A stretch of DNA of 63,844 nt. It comes from Bacteroidales bacterium (GTDB lineage: Bacteria > Bacteroidota > Bacteroidia > Bacteroidales > Muribaculaceae). Below the pieces are notes generated by a model. The model was not told the DNA's origin, made no database searches, and worked only from the letters and a program-made list of their open reading frames with translations. The DNA lies in NCBI GenBank assembly GCA_910575615.1, contig CAJTEX010000016.1, forward strand, positions 1 to 63,844. Reading direction: 5' to 3'. This document shows, one piece after another, positions 9,921 through 16,634 of this stretch (position 1 is the first letter of the stretch; each line of letters begins with the position of its first letter). Made by a program: the position numbers and the translations under genes.

Positions 9921-10141
9921 CTATGACTATTGAACAACAAATAGACCAAGCGGTAGAAGACTTAAAAAGTATTTTGTGTCAATCCGCGAAATCTCGCCAA
10001 GAAGCCCAACGCATAAGCGACATATTAGACTCAATTGGCTATCAGCTTAAATCAGCAAATTCCACATTGACAGGAAACTTTTCCAAGGCAACTTTGGAAA
10101 GTATGGTTTCAAAGATGTATTCCGAGAAATCAAGGTTATAA
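9917..10141 (+). CDS. Small hypothetical protein of the restriction island
   Basis: This is a 74-aa, mostly helical, charged and soluble-looking protein with no recognised family. Its ATG overlaps the TGA of the AlbA_2 gene (ATGA), so it is very probably translated by coupling and works with that gene. It is the last gene of the operon. A small helical last gene could be a partner or inhibitor subunit, but nothing in the sequence proves this. Confidence 0.7.
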   Translation: MTMTIEQQIDQAVEDLKSILCQSAKSRQEAQRISDILDSIGYQLKSANSTLTGNFSKATLESMVSKMYSEKSRL

Positions 10142-10191
10142 TGGTTGAATTGTTCACCATAGAATAATCTTCCACGGATTGATTGTTCCTG

Positions 10192-10213
10192 CAATCAGTC
10201 ATCTGACTGATTG
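10192..10213. terminator. Dyad after the restriction-modification operon
   Basis: CAATCAGTCA (10192-10201) and TGACTGATTG (10204-10213) are perfect inverted copies with a 2-bp spacer. TGATTG at 10180-10185 can also pair with CAATCA at 10192-10197, giving a competing hairpin. The dyad lies 50 bp after the last operon gene, which fits a terminator, but there is no T tract. A protein-binding palindrome is equally possible. Confidence 0.4.
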
Positions 10214-10304
10214 GCAGATCAGCAAGACTTTCTAACGGCAATCCTTTCGGTCATTCATCCATAAGGCTTGACACCCATCTGCTCATAAGTTCATTCAGTC
10301 ATCT

Positions 10305-10360
10305 GTTCATACGTATGAACATCAATACGTTAGTACGTTCATACGTCAATACGTACTAAC
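10305..10360. repeat. Cluster of ACGT-centred palindromes
   Basis: GTTCATACGTATGAAC (10305-10320) is a perfect 16-bp palindrome. It is followed by an inverted pair, GTTAGTACGT (10329-10338) and ACGTACTAAC (10351-10360), with TCATACGT and AATACGT repeats between them. Such spacing looks like arrayed operators or recombinase arm-type sites rather than a single terminator. Confidence 0.5.
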
Positions 10361-10637
10361 AGCATCTTTGCAATCAAGACTTCGATAAGCAACTATCTGT
10401 AGCAATGTGCGTTAACCAAATTACAATCTCGAAAGCATTATATAGCGCATATTGATATATCAACTGCCTTTCGTCAAATCATGTTCTACCTCATTGCAGA
10501 AGTTGGATGTTGCCGATGTTACAGATAATTGAAATTCTCGGCTATCCCGATTACAATAGCCTTTTCTGTATGTAACCTATTGTAATTTGGTTCTATCAAG
10601 CCTTCTGATTCTGTAGGTCGCAACGGAATCCGTCGGG

Positions 10638-10700
10638 ATTCTGCAAGGTATGTTTTGAGCTGCACGAAACTGATTTTGCAGCTCAAAACCCTTGCAGAAT
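10638..10700. repeat. Long two-step hairpin near the integrase 3' end
   Basis: ATTCTGCAAGG (10638-10648) pairs with CCTTGCAGAAT (10690-10700). Inside it, TTTTGAGCTGC (10653-10663) pairs with GCAGCTCAAAA (10678-10688). The loop is 14 nt, and the bulge has 4 nt on one side and 1 nt on the other. The 22 paired positions are perfect, which is far beyond chance. It could be a terminator for the integrase transcript, a structured RNA or a recombination site. Confidence 0.55.
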
Positions 10701-10849
10701 ATTGGTTGGTCTTACTCCAAAGTCGTAATCCCCGTTGCCGATTTCACACTCCGATTTTTCCCTTTTTGTTTCTCATTGTGATTTGCAGAGAAGGAAAAAG
10801 CTGACAAATCATTGTTGACTTATCGGCTTAGGATATGACGGTTGGGACC

Positions 10850-12097
10850 TTACATCGGCACATAGTTGATTTCACCGAGGGAGTTGATAGCATCCTGTTT
10901 CAGACTGTCAACGACATGGAGATATCGCTCTGTCATCTTTATGGAGGTATGTCCGAGGAGGCTTGACACCGTTTTTATATTCGCTCCTTTGGTAAGGACG
11001 TTCACCGCGAAGCTGTGCCGGGCGCAATGCCATGTGATTTTCTTCTTAATGCCTGCCGCCTTTACCCATTTACGAAGATACAGGTTGCAGATGTTGTAAT
11101 GCGGAACTTTGAATATCCGGTCATCATAGTTGTCGTTATCCGGCTCACCGATCAGACGGATAAGGGTGTCGTTCAATGGAACGATTACCCAGCTCCGGCT
11201 GCTGTGGTCTTTTGTCTTTTGCTGCTGGAAACGCAATGTTTGGGTTGTGTAATCCACATTGCGATAGGTGAGCTGGCTCGTGTCGCACCATCGCACACCG
11301 GTATAAAGAGCGAAGATGAACGCACGATGAATCTCCGGCTTCTCTCCCTCAAAATGTGTAGCCACAAGCTGCTGTATTTCCTCCGGCAGAAGAATCTCCT
11401 TTTGAAGCGTCATGTTGTCGTTCTTCAACACGAATCCCCGACACGGATTTTTCTTGATTAGGTCTTTGTCAACAGCCGCCGTAACCATACGCTTGAACAT
11501 CCGGAAATAGATTTTGGGGCCGTCGCCTGTTCCGTTCTCTTTCAGATACTCAACATAAGCCGCCACCATGTCAACCGTCAGTTGCGTCATCTTCAGATTT
11601 TTCTTATAAAGGGAATATCTCGGCGTATCGGCAAGAAAGGTCATAAACTTTTGCAGACCGTGCCCGAGCGTTATGCGGGTGTATTTAGTGAGCGACGGGG
11701 ATTTGATGAACTCCTTGTAGAACTCAAGAAAGTCCTCATCCATATCCTTGCGGAGTCGATAGCCCTCCCTGTCCTCAAGGAAAGATTGCTCACGTTCAAA
11801 ACGTATCTTTTCAGCAAGGGCAAGAGTATTCTTGTTCTGCAAACGCTCCTGCTGGTTGCGGGGATGAAGCCAGATATACAGGTTGAGGTTTTCTTTCTTG
11901 CGGGAGTGTTTGATTTGATATTTCGGTTTACCCGCCATCGCTCCCTCGGTGTAAAACACCTGATTGCCGTCCTCGTCAAGCACGGGCGATTCAGTCCGTC
12001 CGAGATAATATTCAAGGAAAAGGCTGGCGCGACCATCGCTCAACTCCGATTGCCGTAGCTTGGGATTCTGCTTCTTGCGATTTTCTATTTTTGCCAT
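10850..12097 (-). CDS. Tyrosine recombinase/integrase of the island
   Basis: This is a Bacteroidales-type site-specific integrase with an N-terminal arm-type DNA-binding region, a SAM-like core-binding domain and a catalytic domain. The catalytic residues visible are Arg 269 in YTGVRWCD, the HCARH box (His and Arg), LLGHTSIKMTE and the nucleophile Tyr 392 in ERYLHVVD, so it should be active. I start it at 12097 (MAKIENRKK), which gives 415 aa. A longer frame to 12166 begins inside the MITE inserted just upstream and would add 23 unrelated residues. It faces the restriction-modification operon and lies about 330 bp inside the candidate right attachment site. Confidence 0.93.
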   Translation of the reverse strand: MAKIENRKKQNPKLRQSELSDGRASLFLEYYLGRTESPVLDEDGNQVFYTEGAMAGKPKYQIKHSRKKENLNLYIWLHPRNQQERLQNKNTLALAEKIRFEREQSFLEDREGYRLRKDMDEDFLEFYKEFIKSPSLTKYTRITLGHGLQKFMTFLADTPRYSLYKKNLKMTQLTVDMVAAYVEYLKENGTGDGPKIYFRMFKRMVTAAVDKDLIKKNPCRGFVLKNDNMTLQKEILLPEEIQQLVATHFEGEKPEIHRAFIFALYTGVRWCDTSQLTYRNVDYTTQTLRFQQQKTKDHSSRSWVIVPLNDTLIRLIGEPDNDNYDDRIFKVPHYNICNLYLRKWVKAAGIKKKITWHCARHSFAVNVLTKGANIKTVSSLLGHTSIKMTERYLHVVDSLKQDAINSLGEINYVPM

Positions 12098-12104
12098 ACA
12101 ATTA

Positions 12105-12324
12105 TATTGCTGTCCGGTAAAACTTTGACATGATAGGAAATGGACTATTTTTATCTCATACAGCATGAAACAGACTCGTATAGATGTCTTTTAAGGGCTT
12201 TTTGATGCTTAATGCTACCAATTTCACATCGCCTCAAATGACAAGCCCTTTTTCGTAAAACAGGTGTAACTTATTATATTTGTAGAGAATATATGATTTT
12301 GTCTTTTTTTACCGGACAGCAATA
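12105..12324. mobile_element. MITE with IS4/DUF4372-like ends
   Basis: This 220-bp element has perfect 18-bp terminal inverted repeats, TATTGCTGTCCGGTAAAA at 12105-12122 and its complement at 12307-12324. It is flanked by a 9-bp duplication, ATACAATTA (12096-12104 and 12325-12333). It has no transposase. Internal GGGCT and AGCCC tracts can form a hairpin. Its ends closely resemble the left end of the IS at 63650 (TATTACTGTCCGCTAAAC), so an element of that family probably moves it. It separates the integrase start codon from the -7 box at 12344-12351. Confidence 0.85.
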
Positions 12325-12343
12325 ATACAATTATAATTTTGCG

Positions 12344-12351
12344 CAAAGATA
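12344..12351 (-). promoter_or_regulatory. Original -7 box of the integrase
   Basis: TATCTTTG on the minus strand matches TAnnTTTG. Removing the MITE and one copy of its target duplication would place this box about 18 nt before the integrase ATG. It now lies about 250 bp away. Confidence 0.55.
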
Positions 12352-12425
12352 ATCCGAGGCATATTAATCTGAAAATCGCCGTTTACAGACCTTAACATTT
12401 ACCCTCTGACTACAGTCCATAATTG

Positions 12426-12451
12426 AGGGTACAAAAGGTGTACTTTTTGAG
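12426..12451 (+). repeat. Candidate right attachment site (attR) of the island
   Basis: This is the partner of the repeat at 231-256: GTAC at 12429-12432 and 12440-12443 with the same 11-bp periodicity, then TTTT. It lies upstream of the integrase, which is where element ends usually are. Confidence 0.5.
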
Positions 12452-12576
12452 AAAATCGGGTCAAAAGCAGGAAAATCGTCGCACCTCCAATAATGCTTAT
12501 TGCACTGAAAATAAGCATTGTTAGCTAATTAGGCTTGTCTATGATTTTCTATCAAAGAAATCTGGAAACTTTCAAA

Positions 12577-12695
12577 TTAGCACAAGGATTAGCATAGTGG
12601 TTCTCACGTCATATGCGTGGGCTGCTATTTCCATATCCGTGCTAAGGGTTTTCTCAGGACCTCCAATCAGAGCGTGGCATAGTCAGTTCCACGCT
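12577..12695 (+). ncRNA. Candidate structured RNA beside the island end
   Basis: TTAGCAC (12577-12583) and GGAT (12586-12589) pair with ATCC (12635-12638) and GTGCTAA (12639-12645). Further stems inside are ATAG/CTAT (12594-12597 with 12625-12628) and CTCACG/CGTGGG (12603-12608 with 12616-12621). A second hairpin pairs AGCGTGG (12671-12677) with CCACGCT (12689-12695). No protein reading is apparent. I do not recognise the RNA family, and the strand is assumed. It could be a small RNA gene, a leader of the operon that starts at 12749, or the integration target itself. Confidence 0.45.
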
Positions 12696-12748
12696 TCATT
12701 GTATATATATTTGGCCGACAAGGGACTGTGAAGGCCTATTGTCAACCA

Positions 12749-13342
12749 ATGCCATACAAATACATCACCTTTCTACTGGTCATATTCGCAAGTATGGTGT
12801 CATGCTCAATGTTTCGGCAATCCAGCCACATAGAGCCAAAGAACACCTCGACCACTCCTCCGCAACGCGTCATCTACAGCGATTCCATCGACAACATAAT
12901 CTTACACGCGAACAGTGTCTGTTGGTGGGAAGTAGAGGGAATGACTGAGTTCCCTGATTCTGTTCCCTCTGATGAACCAGTATTCATCTTTGGCTACCCC
13001 GTGGAGACGCGTCACGAACCATATGCGGATAGCGTGCTATCATTCATCATATCTGATTATGACTGGTATATCCGAGATTATCCACCGGTCAAACAGATGT
13101 TTCATCCTGATGTGATTTTTTTGTTCACCAATAATATTTCCAACGAAAATGCGGGAATGTTTGTGTCTTTCGGAACCGGGGAGGTTGCTATATTCGACAC
13201 AACCGACATACAAAATCTTTCGGATAGTGTGCCAAATGACAATCTCAAATACTATCTGATGCGAGACCCACGGCTCCTGGCCAGATGGACAGCGGGGAAA
13301 TTACCCCAAAATGAATATTATCAAACCCTTTTGAAACTCTGA
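12749..13342 (+). CDS. Hypothetical lipoprotein, first gene of the caspase operon
   Basis: This 197-aa protein has a hydrophobic signal segment ending in SMVSC, a lipobox, so it should be anchored in the envelope. The rest is soluble and not assignable to a family. I chose the ATG at 12749; a GTG at 12728 would add seven residues before the signal peptide. It is followed 2 bp later by the caspase-like gene and is clearly in one operon with it. Confidence 0.7.
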   Translation: MPYKYITFLLVIFASMVSCSMFRQSSHIEPKNTSTTPPQRVIYSDSIDNIILHANSVCWWEVEGMTEFPDSVPSDEPVFIFGYPVETRHEPYADSVLSFIISDYDWYIRDYPPVKQMFHPDVIFLFTNNISNENAGMFVSFGTGEVAIFDTTDIQNLSDSVPNDNLKYYLMRDPRLLARWTAGKLPQNEYYQTLLKL

Positions 13343-13344
13343 GC

Positions 13345-14538
13345 ATGAAAAAACTCGCCATCATTATCATCTTTCTGTCATTGCTTTCCATAAGGTCGTC
13401 GGCCTCCACTTTCCATGCCATCATCTTCGCGAACACCGATGACTCACACATTGGAAAATCCGTTTATATCGACTTGAAACGTATGGAAGTGGAAATGACC
13501 GCCATATCCAAATCCATCGGATATTCCATCAAGAAATATTTCTATTATGGAGATGCCGCCAGATTCAATCGTGACAATCTCGAGTCTGTGATTGACAATC
13601 TAAATTGCGGGCCAGACGACATCATTTTCTTTTATTACTCCGGTCACGGAGGACGCGCCGAGAACGAAAACACCCAATTCCCGGAAATGTGCCTGACTGT
13701 CAACGAACCCCTCACACGTTCCTCCCAGCTCTGTCCTTTGCATAACGTCTACTCACGTCTCCGCAACAAGAATCCTCGTCTTACGATTGTGATGGGGGAT
13801 TTGTGCAATTCTATCATACGAGGATACAAGCGTAACGACAACCTGGCATCAAAAGGGGCCACGATACTATCAAAAGGAGCATACAACGTTTATAGAAATC
13901 TCTTTGTCAATGTAAAGGGCGGACTTCTCGCTGCTTCAAGCCAGCCCGGCCATACCTCCGGTTGCTATCAGATCCACGAGGATGGACAAACATATGAAGC
14001 CGGAGGATATATGACCCATTCATTCCTGACCATGTTGCAATATTGTGTCAGCCAAAGCCGGGAAGTCAGCTGGGACGGATTGATGAAAGGCACCATCACC
14101 TTGACACAGGAACTGACCTCAGCAGCTCCAACTCCTCAGACTCCCATCTACAAGTCCGAAATAACCATAGCTACCCCTCCCGCCATAAGCAACAACATAA
14201 ACACACCACCGCAGCAGCCGGCCCTGTCAAACGACGACGCAACTAACCAACGCGACAAACTCGCTTATTCGTTATCAATGGTCTGCAGCCAAGAGGTGCC
14301 GAAACTCGACAGAATCCACAACATCGACGCCGCAAAGAAATATTTCGCGGGGTCGCAGGCCCGTGTTCAGGTCATCGGAGCAGACAACCGGACAATAGTC
14401 AACACCTGCGGCATAGACAGTTATCTCAATTACCTCAGTATAGCGACAAATATGACCCAGGTAATGGTACTTGAGACCAAGGAAAACGAATCCGAGAAAA
14501 TCACATACCTGAAAGTTCACGAACTCCACTATAAATAA
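13345..14538 (+). CDS. Secreted caspase-like peptidase (C14 family)
   Basis: After a signal peptide (about 20 residues ending SSA) the protein shows the caspase-like hemoglobinase fold. It has an early strand AIIFANTDDS, the catalytic His 101 in YYSGHGG and the catalytic Cys 154 in VMGDLCNS. Both dyad residues are present, so it should be an active cysteine peptidase in the periplasm or at the cell surface. The C-terminal 130 residues after a Pro/Thr-rich linker are a separate domain I do not recognise. It is 397 aa and sits in a five-gene run of exported proteins. Its substrate is unknown; processing of a neighbour protein is a reasonable guess. Confidence 0.85.
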   Translation: MKKLAIIIIFLSLLSIRSSASTFHAIIFANTDDSHIGKSVYIDLKRMEVEMTAISKSIGYSIKKYFYYGDAARFNRDNLESVIDNLNCGPDDIIFFYYSGHGGRAENENTQFPEMCLTVNEPLTRSSQLCPLHNVYSRLRNKNPRLTIVMGDLCNSIIRGYKRNDNLASKGATILSKGAYNVYRNLFVNVKGGLLAASSQPGHTSGCYQIHEDGQTYEAGGYMTHSFLTMLQYCVSQSREVSWDGLMKGTITLTQELTSAAPTPQTPIYKSEITIATPPAISNNINTPPQQPALSNDDATNQRDKLAYSLSMVCSQEVPKLDRIHNIDAAKKYFAGSQARVQVIGADNRTIVNTCGIDSYLNYLSIATNMTQVMVLETKENESEKITYLKVHELHYK

Positions 14539-14543
14539 GACCA

Positions 14544-15155
14544 ATGAAAAAAACAATCATCACGACACTGCTTATCTGCATCGCGCCATTCATTCTCATG
14601 GCCCAACAGACCAACGACCTCTCTCCGGAAGAAATCGACGCGTTCAAAATCCAATGCCAAGAACGAGTCGACGCGTTCCAGATGGGGCTTGAAGTCATCG
14701 CCGACAAAAGCCAGAATGCAGACATCAAGTCTCACTATATCAAAACAATCCCTGAAATGTTCATGGGTGAGGGAGACCCGTGGACAGACACCAACGGTGG
14801 GAAACATGCCGCCGTAAAGATGCAGGTCTCATCCATCTCCTCGGGAAAAACCACAGACATCCCGCTGAAGCAATATCTGCAAAGACTACGTAATATGCCC
14901 TACACCTCAGTGGAACTTAAAAAAGCAAAGACCTGCATGATAAGCAACCTCTACAAGGTCAGCGACAATCTCTATATGGGAACATGCACTTTCTTCCAGT
15001 ATTTCACCGGACAATCGGGCGACAACGTGGTCTATCGCGATTATACCCAAAAGGAGGTGGATGTATACATCCGTCGTGTGGCCGATGGCAGTCTTGGAAG
15101 CTACTGGGATATGAAGTTTGGAGACATCAATGTCACCGAGACACAGAAATTGTAA
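14544..15155 (+). CDS. Secreted hypothetical protein
   Basis: This 203-aa protein has a clear signal peptide (KKTIITTLLICIAPFILMA, then QQ). The mature part is mixed alpha/beta, with a repeated theme of conserved aromatic residues near the end. I recognise no family. It begins 5 bp after the caspase-like gene and precedes another secreted protein, so it belongs to the same exported set. Confidence 0.7.
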   Translation: MKKTIITTLLICIAPFILMAQQTNDLSPEEIDAFKIQCQERVDAFQMGLEVIADKSQNADIKSHYIKTIPEMFMGEGDPWTDTNGGKHAAVKMQVSSISSGKTTDIPLKQYLQRLRNMPYTSVELKKAKTCMISNLYKVSDNLYMGTCTFFQYFTGQSGDNVVYRDYTQKEVDVYIRRVADGSLGSYWDMKFGDINVTETQKL

Positions 15156-15171
15156 TCCAATACCATTCAAT

Positions 15172-15987
15172 ATGAAATCCAGGATATTTTTCTTGATTAT
15201 GCTCACAGTGCTATCCGTCAGCCATTCCAGCGCATTTATCTTCACACAGGCAGTCGATGAGGAGGCACTGATGAGCAAGGTCAAACAAATCGATGAATTT
15301 TTCAGCCGTTTCAATCTGGAGACAGGCTGCAACGGAAATCCCATAGACTCAGCATCCATAACCATCGACTCCATCCCGTCAGATTCAATAATGCGATTCA
15401 GGAATCTCGCGTCACTCCTTCATATCGAAAATTTCGTGAACGAGAAAAACGAGCCAGACTCCCTCGCCTGGGAATTTATAGGTTATGTGGCCAGAAACAA
15501 TAAGCGGATACATTACGCCGATACGACATGGCATGCCGAAGCGATAGCATCCTTTCTCCACTCCGGCAAGACTTACCCGATACGCATTTTCCTCAAGACT
15601 GAAAATGTGAGGGATGTCATCTACAAGTGGGTGATAACCGACATCGACACTCCGCTTATCTCTGAGACCGACAGCATCAACCACAGCATTTCAATAATGC
15701 CCGGTGCTCATAGCAGCTCATTCATCACTCTGCCCGAGACTATAAACCTTAACTCTCGGGAGATAGAGTCGCTCTTCAAAAAAGATTATAAGCCAAATCG
15801 TCTCGCCGTGTTCGCGTGGCTTGTGTCATCCGATAAGATAAAAATGAAAAACGTGACCAATGTCAAATACCATTTCACACTTGACGACTACCAATTCACT
15901 GTCGAGCGGATTGAAAATGACAACACCGGAAACAACGGATGGCTTATAAATGAAATTCATACCGAAACCAAACAATCCAGACAATGA
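15172..15987 (+). CDS. Secreted hypothetical protein
   Basis: This 271-aa protein starts at the ATG at 15172, which is followed directly by a signal peptide (KSRIFFLIMLTVLSVSHSSA). An upstream in-frame ATG at 15118 would lie inside the previous gene and spoil the signal. The mature region is acidic with no family that I recognise. Its stop overlaps the next ATG (ATGA), so the two are coupled. Confidence 0.7.
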   Translation: MKSRIFFLIMLTVLSVSHSSAFIFTQAVDEEALMSKVKQIDEFFSRFNLETGCNGNPIDSASITIDSIPSDSIMRFRNLASLLHIENFVNEKNEPDSLAWEFIGYVARNNKRIHYADTTWHAEAIASFLHSGKTYPIRIFLKTENVRDVIYKWVITDIDTPLISETDSINHSISIMPGAHSSSFITLPETINLNSREIESLFKKDYKPNRLAVFAWLVSSDKIKMKNVTNVKYHFTLDDYQFTVERIENDNTGNNGWLINEIHTETKQSRQ

Positions 15988-16634
15988 GAGCATTACTTTT
16001 GTTTCTGACAGGGTTGATTGCCCTGGCATCTTCAGCACAGAATCTTACCCAGGCACAAAAACAGGAAGCGCTTCAGTGCGCGACCAAGTTCTGCGAGCTG
16101 CTGACACGCTTCAGCAATGGCGAGCGCACCCTCAACACTCAAATCAACGCCTTATGCTCGGGGGCGGATTGCTCCGCGTTCGACGACATCAAGACCAACA
16201 AGGAGATAACCCTACGAAACTACCTGCTGGCCATCCAGACAAAATATCCACATAAACTCTCTATGGCCATCACTACTCCCACCCTCTCCGACAGCAAAGT
16301 TTACGCCGAACCAGTAATGGGGATGTCACTTGAATGGGGGAAAATAGATGATTCTGCCGGGGAGGCAGCTACAGGCACAATGTTAGGATTGTCTGTCGAC
16401 CAGATAAGCAATTACTATGTAGTCTTCAATGTCAGACAAGATTATACGTCACTCGGTCGCAGTGTCAATAAAAAACTCATATACGATGCGGCCAATCAGA
16501 AAATCACTGCTTTCATCACCGACAACGGATCTTATATCTGCTTTCTGAACAGCCTGTCAACATTCTCCAAAAAAGATTACAAGAATGCGATATACTGGGC
16601 AGATATGGGTAGTAAAAATTCTCGCTCTCATTGA
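15984..16634 (+). CDS. N-terminal part of a split exported protein
   Basis: The frame encodes a signal peptide (RALLLFLTGLIALASSA) and about 195 further residues, then ends abruptly at a TGA inside a stretch that reads like a helical repeat (FSKKDYKNAIYWADMG). The downstream frame continues with helical repeats and ends as an outer-membrane beta-barrel but has no signal peptide. The two frames are most simply one gene broken by a single-base change. An extra A in the A5 tract at 16614-16618, or a -1 slip there, joins them without a stop. Confidence 0.7.
   Translation: MRALLLFLTGLIALASSAQNLTQAQKQEALQCATKFCELLTRFSNGERTLNTQINALCSGADCSAFDDIKTNKEITLRNYLLAIQTKYPHKLSMAITTPTLSDSKVYAEPVMGMSLEWGKIDDSAGEAATGTMLGLSVDQISNYYVVFNVRQDYTSLGRSVNKKLIYDAANQKITAFITDNGSYICFLNSLSTFSKKDYKNAIYWADMGSKNSRSH

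Larger units (their letters stand above)
10142..10849. other. Gap between operon and integrase, rich in palindromes
   Basis: No gene is recognisable. The gap holds a 22-bp dyad (10192-10213), a cluster of ACGT-centred palindromes (10305-10360) and a long two-step hairpin (10638-10700), each listed separately. It separates the convergent ends of the restriction operon and the integrase, so it may carry terminators for both strands as well as recombinase or regulator binding sites. Confidence 0.5.

Noticed and set aside
12098-12166. 23-residue extension of the integrase
   Set aside because: It lies in the MITE and is a by-product of its insertion; I use 12097, but the fused start is recorded in a finding.
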